From Gordionus sp. m RMFG-2023 (Eukaryota > Nematomorpha > Gordioida > Chordodea > Parachordodidae): 64,000 nt of DNA. Location: NCBI RefSeq assembly GCF_954871325.1, contig NC_088777.1, forward strand, positions 310,001 to 374,000. The letters are read 5' to 3'. Shown piece after piece: positions 47,985 to 61,554 of the stretch (position 1 is the first letter of the stretch; every line of letters begins with the position of its first letter). Under the pieces are notes generated by a model. It ran no database searches. It saw nothing but the letters and a program-made list of their open reading frames with translations, and was not told the origin of the DNA. A program made the position numbers and the translations under genes.

Positions 47985-48955
47985 GAGATCAAAAATGAGA
48001 ACATTTCAAACTCGGTAGCATAAATTAGGGATAGCATATTGAAGATTTGTTTTAATGAAATTATTTTTAATATTTCCATATTTTTAAAAAAAATTATTAA
48101 TTAAATTTGCGTGTTTAAATTTTCTTTATAAATTAAAACAAATTTAATTGCTAAAAATTTGAGGTTAAATAACTTTTATATTAATTACGTTTTTCGTATG
48201 CTGAAATATATCCAACAAAATGTTTTTTTAGTTAATAGAAAAATTATTTATATACTTTAATTTTTATGTTATAATTATTTTATATTTGGGGAAATTTATT
48301 TGAAATTGATAATTGTGGCTAAATTATATAGCAATAATCCGAATTAAAAGCGAAGTGACATATTTATGTAATCCCATCATCTGGCCATTAATGTGGTTAA
48401 ATTGTTTTTTACATGATCACGATTCTAGTTTTTGTTTTCTTTTTAATGTACAAATATTGTATGTATTTTACTTTACTCTTCCAACTCGAATAACATAATT
48501 GAAGTGAACCCATATTATGAACACGAGGACGATTATACTTATTTTTACAAATTGTTTTCTTCTTAATCTTAAAATTTGCATTAAACTTTACATTACAAAC
48601 TCGAGTCGTAATCGTAAACAGTTATGAAAGGACCTAGTTTAATTCAATATTAGTTAACATCTAGTTCTAATTAATTATTTTGTATTAATATATTAGATTT
48701 AGAATACTTTAAATTATAGAGCCGGAAAAATAAATTGTTTAATAATTTTTATTTCATATATCATCAAAAAAGATGGGACGACATTTTCTCGGATTAAAAT
48801 CTTGATAAAAAAACATTTTTTATTCCAAATGTACCCCGACTTTGGCAATAAGTTATATTTTGGCTTAAAATTTAATAATAAAGAGAACTACAGAAATGTC
48901 ATGTTGATAAACTTTCATTAAATATCCCACTTTTTAACACACCAAAAGAAATATT
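47985..48955. other. AT-rich non-coding stretch
   Basis: No gene or repeat recognised. The frame at 48313-48498 has no motif or supporting splice context. Confidence 0.4.
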
Positions 48956-49196
48956 TTGGATCGAATCTTAATAAAAAACTTCACTGATCATTGCGTAAAA
49001 TGAAATAAAAATTCTTAAAAGCATTATATAAAAACATAAAAATCTTTTAGGAAAAACAGTGTTATTCTATATAAATAACACTATATTTTTTTAAATTTAT
49101 TAATAAAAATACTTATAAGCCTTTTTTTCTTAAATATCAATACCAAAAAAATATTTTAAGAATAAAACTAGATTGATCATATTTTCAAAAATTTGC

Positions 49197-49440
49197 TCAA
49201 TCAATTTTTTTTATAGCACTTTTATTTTTTATGGAATTATATAACCCCGGTCTCCAATAGTGGTTTTTATAAGTCAATCTAGGTTTCGTATTGTTGCATT
49301 CATCCTTGATTACAGTCATTCCACACCACCTAGTACACATAAAAATTTTCCAAACCTTATTTTTATCAATAAAATCTTGTTCGAGACTCCAGTTGATGAT
49401 GTAGAATAATAATTTATACAATAATTTCAGATTACAAAAT
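49197..49440 (-). CDS. Unknown conserved exon, opposite strand to the microexon genes
   Basis: The frame ends with TGA at 49197 and reads back through WSLEQDFIDKNKVWKIFMCT, then RWCGMTVIKDECNNT and YWRPGLYNSIKN. A related but frame-broken version lies at 18450-18665, and the surrounding 48960-49440 and 18190-18660 are segmental copies. Three cysteines are present in the core. On the minus strand the 5' side is AT-rich, so this could be a last exon whose upstream exons I cannot identify, or a fossil. Function unknown. Confidence 0.4.
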
Positions 49441-50610
49441 TTTTAAAAAAGGAATTTAATATATTGTTGTATAATACAACTTACATTATGTATTTAAAGT
49501 GGTGTTTTCAATTACATTTACGTTTTATATTACTTTTTGACAAATGTTTCACTTAAAAGAAGATATAATTAGATTGTAATAATATATTAAAGGTTGTTAA
49601 TTGTATAACGTGATTGGAAACAATTGATTTACGAGATATTAAAAGAATGATTTTTTATGATATTAAAAATCAGATAAATTTTTTCATTTTATTTCATTCT
49701 TGATAAATACGTTAAATAAAGACAATATTTTCTCTTATATTTAAAATTCTCAAATTGAACTTTTTCCCTTGCTCAATATATATTAATACAAAAAGAAAAA
49801 TTATTTGTTAATATTTAACTACTCGTCCATTCTGCATAAAAATGAGATTGAGCAAAATATACATTATAAAATATTATATTAATTTGGTTTTAGGTTAGTA
49901 CCACCGTCATTTGATTGATTTGCCTTTTTAACAAGAACCCGATCAAGCATTAAACTAATTTGATGCAACCAAGCAATTTTTGTAAATATTTTGTTGACAT
50001 AAAAAATTTAGGTGATTAGTTTTGATTATAGTATAATAAAGGGATATAGTATATTTTATATCATTTTTCCGAACGAAAAAAAATTGTAAATAAAAATAAA
50101 TCATTTTCATTCATGTCATTTTAACTTATTTGTAAATACTCCCACCCTTCTCTCCTAATGAAACAGCATGATTTCTTAAGCAATCTTGAACTTCTTCCAT
50201 TTTTACGTTAGCATCTAATATTGCATTTAGTTGAAAGATATATATTTTTTTTTACAATTTTTATTTGTTATAAATAGAATACAATTTTTTTTTCACCTTT
50301 TTCTATACTATTAATTATTTTAAAAAAATTATTATTTTTAGCTCGAAAAACAATCATAAATATTTTACCATTTCGAAGTTATAATAAGATTTATTAAATT
50401 TCAACCATCTCCCCTCACACTAATATAAAATTTATTTTATTTATTGTTCGCCCCTTTATAATAACTACATTGGAAAGATATTACTTAATAAATTTTTTTA
50501 ATAATTTTTTTAATAAAGAAATTATAAATTTTTTTATAATCGACTTATAAAAATATAAATTGTGTTTAATTATTTTATTTCGATTTTAAAAAAATATTTT
50601 TATTTATAAA

Positions 50611-53600
50611 ATGCATAAATTTTTTGTTTCTCTATCATCTCTTATTTTGATCCTTGAGTTCATTGAAGGTATAATAATTTTATAACCAAATATATTGATA
50701 ATAATATTTATCCAAAAATATATTTTTCTATATATATTAGTCCTGAAAGCTAACCCGAGTAAATTTTTACCACATATATTATTGATATTTTGCAGTGTTT
50801 TAGTTTTTTTTTTATAATGGATATCGATAATTCAGGATCGTCACGTGTGAATTATTAATTTATTAAATTATTAAATTCGAAAAACAGGATAATCAGATGA
50901 AAAATTATCCTAGTAAACGATTTATGATAGATGACATTCATTCCGAATAAAACTAACAGTGCTACTATACTTATATTTTATATCTAATTTCTGATAGTTA
51001 CAAATTCGCTCAAGCTTTAATATTTTATAACTTTAACTTGATAGTACATGATTTGGATGATAAAAGTAAAAATTTTATATGAAAACAGTTTTTGGACTTT
51101 TATTAAATAAAAATTTCCATAATATATATATATAATTGTTATAATTTAATCAATATTTATTTATCTAAAAATGCAAAATTTTACCCAAGTTTTTAAGAAA
51201 TCATACCTATAACTTTCCATGTTGAACACTTTAAAATCATATAACTCTTTTTTAGCTAAATGGATAACTTGCCGACTTTTTCAAGGTAAGACCCCTTTAT
51301 TATCTTCCCTTATTCAATTAATTTAAAAAATTATTTTAGCCAATTATACTTGTGAAGATGAAAGTTATTATTTATTTTATAAAAACATATATATTATATT
51401 AAATCGATATAATAATAATTTATAGATGGCAACATTACAAATCCTACAGAAGGTTTATCAGTTAATTAATTTTCAAGTGTTAAAATAAGAATTATTGTAA
51501 TAATCATCATAATTTAATTCATTTATACAATTTTATTAAAAGATTCATCAATATTTATTTTCATTTTACTAACTAATATTTTTACATATTTAATCAATAA
51601 TTTTATTACAATGTAGCTAGCACTCTAATATTAAGTAAGATTCACAATATTAAAAAATTTATTAAAAAAATTATATTTTATTTATAGAATATATAAATCA
51701 TCTGGATCATTACATTCAAGGTACATATAAATTATCATCCTAATTTACAAGAAAATTTTATTTCCAGGTTCAAAATTTGACATCGGAATAAGTAATAGAG
51801 AAAAATATAATTTCTTTTATATTTATTATTAAATCCATTTAGAAATTGGAAAAGAAAATCTTACTATTAATATAGGTATTAAAAAAAATAAAAAAAATAA
51901 TTGTATACATAATTATTAATATAGAACAAGATGAAAAGCCAAAAGGTGTAATATTGTGTTTATTCATTCATGATAATTTCATATCTAATCAGATTATGTC
52001 TAATTTATAAGAGATATTTCAACTTACACAATTTGTATATCGAATAGAATATTTGACTAAGATATTTCATATATATATAGATAAATATATATAATAGAAA
52101 TATTCAATCATATATTTCATAAAAATATTTTGATTTATCTCGGAAAGGTTTATTAATATAATAAAACTAGTAGATAGCCCGTCAAAAATGACGGGAAATG
52201 AGAATTTTCTTCTTACTTTAATGATAGTTGTTACCTGTTATTTGAAAATAATATCCAATTTTTAATCTTTTTACCCCCTCCCCCTTAAGGCCATGTTCAA
52301 TTCATTAAAGCTAAGTGTAAATACTATGGTTTGAGAAAAATAAATTTAAAGCTTTTACTTGATAATAGCAATATTATTTGTTAAATATTACTGATCACTT
52401 ATACCTAATATTTACTGTTAAAAAAACGTCCCAGGCAAAGTAAAAGCCATAATAATTTTAAAAAATTCTTCCAAGCCCAAAGAAAGATCATAATAATTTG
52501 TAGTTGAGAACAGAAATAAAACAATTAAATAATCATAATGAATTTAAAAATACAATCAAAATCAGATTTTTATGGGCTTTGGTTTTTTAATCAAGCCGAG
52601 CACAGGCCTGCAAAAAAATTGTTTTAGGCTAATATCTGACCCATAGTTAATAATAAAAAAATTCTCAAGCATCCAAGCTCATAATAATTTTGAAAAATTT
52701 TCCCCAAGCCCAGCCCAATATAATTTATAAAAATATTTTCCAAGCCCAGCCAAACCTATAATAATTTTATAAAAAAAATTTCTCAAGCCTGGCCAATCCA
52801 TAGTAATTTTCATAATTTTTTCCCAAACTTGGAGATAGGTAAATCTCTAAAAACCAAATCTATTTTTTATTCTATTTTAACCCAGCTCACCCCTACTTCA
52901 GATAAAGGCCAACCCATTAAGACTGAGAGTGTATACTAATTTTTTGAATAAAAATATATTTAAATTAGCTTTTACTTGAGGGCCATATAAATATTCTGTG
53001 TTATTATTACACCTATGCCTAATATTAAAAAAATTCCCAAGCCAGGTCCACGAACTTAAATTTTCTCAAACCCATCAAAGACCATAATAATTTTGATAGT
53101 TGAGAACTGAAATAAAATATATAAAAAGTCACAATGCATTTAAAAATACAATCAGAATATGAAAGTTGCATGGGCCTTGATTTTTGATCAGGCACTTAGG
53201 TTAATTTCTAGTTCATATTAAAATTAAAAAATTTTCACGAATTCTAAAACTATATTAATTTTCAAAAATGTTTCTCAAGCTACGTCCGAGTCCATATTAA
53301 TTGTGAAAAATATTTCCCAAGCCCAGGAAACTTCATAATAATTTATTTTTTCCTTAGATCCAGAAAAAGGTCTAATGTAAGGGGTTTATAAGAAATAAAT
53401 CTTTAATATCTACATTTTTTTTTGCCATTCTATCTTGGGAAAATTTTTCCAAATTATTTATCATCAAATGAAGGGGATCTGGTTTACCCATCATTCTACT
53501 GGTTAACTCTTGGTATTTATATGAAATTCATGAATACATATTAAAGTACCATGCCTTTTAAAAATTTGTGAAAATATGTTTCCTAATTTAAATCTTAAAT

Positions 53601-56600
53601 AGACACAACTCCTCCAAATAATAAATGAATAAATATTTAGGTACAAAATATAAAATTAAATTTAAGACCTTATTATACATTTAACCAAAAATGTTATAAT
53701 AAGTTATGAATAACATACATTCTACAATTATAAAGTTATGAGAAAATATACAACACTATGGAATGCATGTAGAAAAGCCAGCCAAGGCAGTTTGGAAATC
53801 CATGTTTCAATATATAAAATGTTTGATTTTCTAACTCTAAAATAATTAAAAATTATTTATATATTAAAAATTTACCATGATATAAACTACTATTTCTGAA
53901 AGTGTATCAGCTAAACCAAGCAATAGATTGAAGAAATTCGCCATATTGCAAATCACATGGGAATTACTATTGGCTTAAATTGATGATTATCATTAGACAA
54001 ATATTTTTTAAGAGAACACTATTGGTTAAATTTGATTGACGTTTTTTGAGGATTATTTTAATATTAATATAATAAAATTATTAAATGAGGAGCATCAAAT
54101 CAAAAGGAAAATTTTAATCTTAGTCTAACCAGTAATTTTTCCTGTAGGCTAATGGTTTTTATTTTAAAAGGTTTCGCTCCACATCTTCTCTCTTTTTCGA
54201 GCCATTTGGTCCAGTTTGCGGATAAATAGAGTTATTTTTGTTTAAAAGATTTCTTATATTACTTTATTAGTTGACTTAATATCGTTGAAGTTTATTTAAA
54301 ACACTAACAATGAAAACATTAATCAATATTTAACATTTATAATTTATTATTATGAGTTGCAATAAGAAAAGATTTCAATTAAATTAAATTCTTAAAAGGT
54401 ATGGTTAGCACTTTTTCATAACGAAAAATTAAAATTAAGTGGTAACCCCTTTTGCTTTATACTTATGAATAATAAATAAAAATGTCCTTCTCATATGAAA
54501 AAGAAGTCAACATATAGTCTTCTATGGAAAATATTGTTCAAATTAAAGAATCTTTGAATTTCGGAAAAGAGGATTAGACTAACATTTTTGACATATGAGA
54601 ATTATTTATTTATAATTTCTTTTATAATATTTTCACATTTTTTCAATGGAAAAATAAAGGAATGATTTTATACAAAGAGGAAAAGATATATAAGTTGTGG
54701 GTGATCTCAAATTTTTCATTTTTTTCTTATATACGCACCTAGAAGACATTCTTGTCTACACCTAGGCCCTTGTCATAAAATATCCTCTTATTTTTAAGAC
54801 TAGCAGAATAAAGCTAAAAGTGTTTTTGTTGGCCAATTTATTTTACATATTGTGGGAAAAGGATAATTAAATTAGAAAATACTATCTTCTATTTTATAAA
54901 AATATTAATGTGATTCCCTTTGTTGTCGCTCAAATAATTTACGCTTATTCCCTAGCCATTGCCAAAGTGTTCTATGAGGGCATTATATAAAAAGGTGGGG
55001 AGCAAAAAATTTAGCATTCCAAAATAGCGTTTAGGAACTTTGAAATTTTTTCAATATTTGCACTTTAGGTGTATTAATTTTAAAGGATTTCCATGCTCTT
55101 AAATTACAATATATTTAAGAATATATTCACTAGCATTTTTCTAAGGATTATTAACTATAAACCTTGTATCTCATGCAAACATTCATCGCTAAAATACTCT
55201 AGTAATACCTGTTTAGTTTTTTTTAGAATTATGTTACATTCGATATATTCTGTAAAATTTATTGTAGCTCTTAGAAATAATATATCATTCTCAATCGACA
55301 TATTTGGTGTTGTGAAAAGTTTAAACTATAATATAAAAAATATATAAATATAGTAAATATTTATCCCAACACAAAATGGCTTCTGTATTAAATTAAGCGA
55401 AACATGGTGCATATCCAACTATTTTACACTGTAGTAGTATTTGGAAGTAGTAATTCTGCAATTTGAGAATAATAAAACTTTAAGAGATTCTTTATTGGTG
55501 GTTAGTAAATATTAAATCATAAATAGAGTGAAGTATTAAGATATGACATGTTATTTGTTTTTATATTCAAATATTATGTGATAAAAATCTAATTATTATT
55601 TTTTTTAATTTAAAACTTTTTAAAATGAACATTTATTTAATAGATGATCATATAATTTAAATTATTATAAGCTTTAATATGCATTATTTATAAACACACA
55701 ACAGTTAAAAATCTGATCCATATTCCAACAGGTATAGTAATCACAACTTATTCTAGAATGCTCATTTATAAAAAATACAAAATTTTTAAAAAGAAGGGTT
55801 CTTCTTATGATTATGAAACATTTGTATAATATAAAATATTTTTGAATTTGTTTAAATAAAGGTGCAAACGTAACCCAAGGTATATATTGATTTTCATATA
55901 AAAATATAAATTATATAAAATTTCTCGTATAAAATGGTCTATCATATTTTTTAATTTTAATTCACAAATATATTTAATCTTTAACCTTTTTGGGCAATTT
56001 TTAAATAAATAATTACGAGATTATATTCTAATAGACAAAATATGTTTATTAAATCTAGTCTACTATTTAAATGCTACTCTAATAATGTCTATAGGTATGA
56101 TAATAATTATATTAACATAAATAATTCTTATAAATTATTATATATAATATATTTAATATTAATATTTTAATAATAATTTAAATTTATTTATTTGCAAGTA
56201 TTTTTATATTCATAAACCTTCAAGGCAATATAATATGGGATTTATTTTTTTCTTCTAATATTAGGAAAAGACAAAATATTCTATAAACGAAGTAAAATTA
56301 AAAATAATAATAAAATTATTAGATAATTTATATTTAATATTTAGCCTCCTACCTTAATATTATATCCCCTAAAAGTAAATAAAATAATAAATGACAACCT
56401 ATTATCATGTTTTATTAAAAAAATATCTTTAGACGCTAAACCATACTTTCTACAACATAATGGTACATCATACAGATATATATATAATTGTGAATAATAT
56501 AATTTGCATTTGTTTTTATTACATATATGTTTGGTAAATTAACAAGAAAAAAAATTATAAAAATTTATATTTTTTTAATTACCTTACCTCCTTTTTTATC

Positions 56601-56729
56601 TTGAAACTTTATATATTCACTTGTTCATTCGGCATTCACGTTTATGCGCATAGAGAATCAACATATAATTTTTGAACTGTAGGGATAGCTATAGGATATT
56701 TATCATTAGAAAGAGACGGAGAATATTGA
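50611..56729 (+). CDS. Microexon gene D, complete 16-exon secreted protein
   Basis: Exons: 50611-50668, 50741-50758, 51045-51065, 51256-51285, 51340-51363, 51426-51452, 51617-51634, 51688-51720, 51768-51791, 51843-51875, 51925-51945, 55862-55879, 56059-56094, 56265-56291, 56433-56462, 56683-56729. They sum to 465 bases with no internal stop: 154 residues. Exon 1 gives the signal peptide MHKFFVSLSSLILILEFIE. Each internal exon is a multiple of three with GT-AG borders and splits codons after base 1. Mature landmarks: HDLDDK, WITCRLFQ, NYTCEDE, GNITNPTE, HLDHYIQ, FDIGI, ENLTINI, ANVTQ, LNATLIMSI, YFLQHN. Sequons NYT, NIT, NLT, NVT and NAT suggest a secreted glycoprotein. Exons 2-6, 8-11 and 13-15 have paralogue support. 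Exon 7 has only weak support, and exons 12 and 16 were chosen by frame and splice sites alone. The design recalls aphid bicycle effectors; function unknown. Confidence 0.82.
52150..55740. repeat. Long intron of gene D with degenerate AAGCCCAGCC repeats
   Basis: Between about 52290 and 53430 the motif TTCCCAAGCCCAGCC...ATAATAATTTTAAAAAATT recurs at roughly 50-70-base intervals with heavy divergence. It resembles the subterminal sequence of an old non-autonomous transposon. Two larger segments repeat one another (52290-52620 and 52900-53210: GGCCATAT...AAATACAATCAGAAT). The rest, to 55740, is AT-rich intron with no recognised gene. The frame at 55093-55347 has no support. Confidence 0.5.
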
Positions 56730-56734
56730 AAATG

Positions 56735-59700
56735 AAGAATTACCTTGTTTTAATATTATATGTGAATTGTGTTATATGTTTATAGTATTTTCAAATAAAA
56801 ATATAATTTATTTCTTCAATAGAATTTAAATTATATACTAAATTTAAATTTATAGACAATTACATGACGACATAAACCTATAACATGCATATATTATATA
56901 TTTTATTACATAAAGGAAAAAACATAATCTAGAAGGAAGAATAATTAATTATAAAAAACAATTACATTTTTATTATGTTCTTGGGGATTCACATTCATTA
57001 TTATATTGATTTATATCCTTGATTTGGCATATATTATTAATTATATTGGGATATAAATTTAAATAGAATGGTTTAATTTATCAATAAAATATGTCGTCTA
57101 TAATTCGTCATATTATTTATTGTTATTTTTCTTTGATATTTTCTAAGATTAATTCATAATATTAAAAATGTATCAGTAATTTTATTATTGTAATTAGTTG
57201 CTTTATATAAAAAAAACAAGAATGATCATTTGAATTACAAAATATATTACAAATAAAATGAAAAATTAAACAGTTAATGAAATAAGAATCGGCATGGCAA
57301 AACCCTCATATATTGGGATGTAATGTTAAAAAAGTATATTATGTATATTATTTGAATAATAATATTCAGGTTAAGCCGAAATCTCAAAATAAAAATAAGT
57401 ACTTATCTGAATAATTATTTTATTAAATAAAAAGGGAATATAAAACATTTGTGTTATAATAAGCTAATGATAATGCAGGTCAAACTATTTGATAAAAACG
57501 ACAAAATTTTGTCAAAATGCCATTTTCTAATATATATTAACGGAATCAAGTGTCAAATTCAATTTACTATATCATCTCGCCCCAATTGTATTCCTTTGTA
57601 ACTTTTAATTATATTTGTCTTCTTACGTTGACTTATTGTCATCATTGTTGTTTGTATCGTCGTAGTTTTCTCTATCGTTGGTTTGTATCGATCTCGTTCT
57701 GTCAAAAACTTATTATCATAATCGAATTTATCTTTTTCTCGTTTCTAATTTTTATTATCAATATCAATTATCTCTTCTTTAATCTAGCCTACATGTCGTA
57801 CTCGTAGTTGTTATATTACCATTATTTAGTGTTGCGATGCGTTATCATTATCATTTTATGTCCTCAGTCATTATTATAATAATATAAGAATAGGAATTCA
57901 TTCATTCCTATAATAATATTTGGCTAAAATTTAATTTGAATTATCCGTAATAGAATATAAAATATTAAATCAAATAGATAATAATTATTATATTTTATTT
58001 ATATATATTAATGTATATCACGATTTACTTATTAATTTTTTTTCTTCTTATTCTATACTTTATGTGATAGAATCTTTTGAGGATGTTGGTTTTTCTTTAA
58101 TTTTGGGATTGGTGTTATATATTATTTTGTCTATAACTTTTTATCTGCTCTGTGTTTTATTTTATCTAGAACGTTTTTATCTCCTCTTCCATCTTTAAAA
58201 TAAATTCTAGTTGGTGTTTCCATATGTCACTGTTTTCTAAACTTTTATTTGTAGTGTTCTATTGAATTATTTTAAATATATGTAATAACTTAAAAAATAT
58301 ACATATATAGTATTAAAAAATATATAAGCTACAAAATTATATTAATTTAATACTGGGAAGGGGTGTTAAATTATTTTTTTTTAAATAATCTAGTCCCTAA
58401 ACACATGCACTAATTATTAAAATATTTTAAATTGAATTTTTTTGTTCTAAGAAAAGAAATTCTTTTGTCTTCAATGTGTCGATTTGTAATTTATAGGTCA
58501 GAATTTTTGAAAAAATGTAAGCTTTTGGGACAAAATGATTGGTAAATATGGCAATTAGAGTAAAATTAAAACTTAAGAAAGATAAAGATTATTAATTAAG
58601 CTTAAATATTGTGTTTAAATATTAAAAAGAAATTGTTGGAAATTTCTTTTATTATGAAAGAAAATCACAATATTTTTTGATCATCTTTGAGAATGCTTAA
58701 AATATTCCAAATTATTTTTTTATAAGTCTTTTGTGTTTTTATGCCTGAAAAAAATCTTCCATAATGAAATCAAACAATTTTATCCAAACACTTGATAGAA
58801 TTTTTTTTAATCTGCTAATAACTTTATTTTTTTTAATTAAGTAGTTTTTAATATTTGAAATTTTAGATTTCTTAAATGTAATTTATTTTACATATATTAA
58901 GATATATACTTTAATAATTAAAATTTATAAATCATATTTGATCCTTTACATCTATGATGGTGCCTTTTTAGAATATAAAGCAAAGCCCGACCTATTTCTG
59001 CCCTTTAAGAGTTTTTGCACAAGTTGCCCAACGAGTTACATTTTTGGCCAAGCATTGTATAAATTAGGAAAATCATAAGGAATAATTCTGTTTAGTAGCT
59101 GAATAATATTAGCAACAATTTTATTTCTTGAATTCTAATATAAAAATTATTTACAACATTTTTTTATTTGATATGATGTTATAACAAAATAAAGTATTTT
59201 TTCAAAGTTCAAAAATTTTTAAGTTGCTATTTTTATCATAATAAAATTAAATTTCCATAATTAAAGTTTATTAATTGATTTCGCTTTTTTAAATTCAATG
59301 TTTAATTAAAATAAAATCTTTCATTAACACACATATTTAAATGTGTTGAACAAACCGTTAAATAAATAAATAGTATTGCTCATCGTTTTTGAAATTAATT
59401 CAAGAATACTTAAATAAACATGATAATTAGTAGTAGTAAATAATAGATATCACCCCCCCCCACCCATATATTATATAAAATAATAGACTAATAAGCTAAA
59501 TTAAAAATAATTAAAGGGCCACATTAGCTGACTTTTTTAGATAAATTAATCTTCAAGCATAGTAATATTTATAATAATTTATTTTTTATCCCAAGTTTAT
59601 TAAATTAAATTCTGTGCTGTTCTTTTTTCATAAGTCATTAATATAAATTTTGTTTACGTTGATTTTTCATCCTATTCTCTAGTGCTCAATAAAACTCTCC

Positions 59701-61370
59701 TGTAGAGAATATGAGGCCTCATAAGAAGCCGTGATACCCCAATGATGATGGTTGCGAGGAGCATTTAAATTCTTTAAATTCAAGTTGATATTTTATTTTA
59801 TATTTAGGATATTTTCAAATGTGTTCTTTAACTTTTGCAACTTATAATCCTTTTGCTATTTTCAAATCTCATGATGTAAGGTTTACATATTTAAGTTTGA
59901 TAATGATTCAAATATTATCATTTTATAATCTGATATAAAATAATCAGGGTCAGGGGGTGGGGGGGGGGGATAATGCATTAAAACATAAAAGAAGATTATA
60001 GATGTGTAAATCTATCTAAAAACAATCAAATAAGTAATCAATAATTACATAATAATTCTTTTTTAAAGAACTTAGAATCTTTTTCACAATTAATTTGTAA
60101 TTATAGTGTAAACTAAAAAATCTTAAAGATTTATAAGCGTTTTATGTACCTTTAATGATTTTTGAGGGATGAGATTAAATTTGTTAAAATATTTTCAGCC
60201 TTAATTCTAATAAAATCAAAGGAATTATAGCTTTACTTTTTTAATATAATGATCGTGGAATTAATATAATATCTCATAAATTATAACATAACTTAATTTA
60301 TATTAACGCATTGAGATAAAGATCAGAGAATTCGACTGAATCATGATTGGAAAACTCTGAGTTAAGAGTTCTATTAGAAAAGTAAAATAATATTTCAACA
60401 ATAACTTCAATTCTCATTAATGATGCGAGATATTTCTAAACTTGCTTATAGATAAATATAGCTTAAAGATAGTGTAGTCTATTTTCAAAAGGGTTGTCTT
60501 TGCTGAATAAAATCAATTTTACAAAATTTACCTAAGGAAAATGTTGACTACTAGGGAACGTGAAAAAGATAAGAGACACATCCTATTTGATCAGAATACT
60601 AATAATTCCTAAGCTTAATTTATTAAGTCAGCTATTACCAGATGGACGAGAACTTTTCTCTATCAGAAATATTATATTATGGTAAATATAAGTTGATTGT
60701 AGCTAGATCATTAAATACCTAATCAACTCATAATAAAAATAGAATTACGCTGATTAATATTGTCATAAACTTAAAGTTATCCTTTTCCCATTAATGACAC
60801 CCCATTACCAGACCAGTGCTATGAATAGAAGGGGTCAAAGTGGGGGAGGGGCACCCATTTTGTGGCCACAAGAAAAATTTTTGACCCCCCAAACATGGCC
60901 CCTAAATATTTTCCAGCCACCCCCCCCCCCCCAAATGGATCGATAACCAGAAAGCTCAAAGGTTCATTTAAATTCAATAACAATTTGACATGATAAAATC
61001 TTTACATAAATAAGGATACTGAGTTAACAAAAATTTTGATAAGTCAACAAATTAACCGTAATTGTTATTATCTTAAAACATATTTGATTTGATGATATTT
61101 CATAGTATACAGGGGCTGCCTTTTTGTAGGACTTGTTTAATAAAAATTACGGATGCTACAAAAGATAAAAACACAATTGATTCTTTAAAAATATTTAAAG
61201 CAATGTTGTCGTACACCATCCAACCAAAATTAAATAAAATATAAAATAAATACCCAAAAATGCTCAATATACATTACCCCAGATTCTAAACCAAGTAATA
61301 TCTATTATGGCAGTTATGGTGCTTGAAATATCTCAGATAAATATAACAAAAGTGAGTGCTTTTTGTTTGT
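56735..61370. other. AT-rich intergenic stretch
   Basis: No supportable gene. C/G runs lie at 59453-59460, 59959-59969 and 60920-60932. The 60790-60960 region is unusually GC-rich for the window (runs such as GGGGGAGGGGCACCC), but I recognise no feature in it. The frame 57550-57807 is low-complexity and hydrophobic, without motif. Confidence 0.4.
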
Positions 61371-61371
61371 C

Positions 61372-61554
61372 TTAATGCTGATAAGGCAAAAGTGCAACAG
61401 GTTGTAAAATCTGAGCATATTTATTAGCTATATTTTTTTTTCCTGGAGAAATCCTAGAAAATTTAATAGGAGTTATTAATTTACAGTGGCTTTCTGCTGA
61501 AAGCAAGATTGCATTTTCAAGAGTTCCGATCTGCTTAAACAGCTCAGTCTTCAT
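61372..61554 (-). other. Unidentified short open frame
   Basis: A 60-codon minus-strand frame with more balanced composition than its surroundings (ENAILLSAESHCKLITPIKF is its most protein-like part). It could be a fragment of a decayed repeat or of an unrecognised exon. I see no family signature and no paralogue in the window. Confidence 0.2.

Noticed and set aside
57550-57807. Hydrophobic 85-codon frame
   Set aside because: Low-complexity, codon use follows local AT bias, with no paralogue, motif or splice context.
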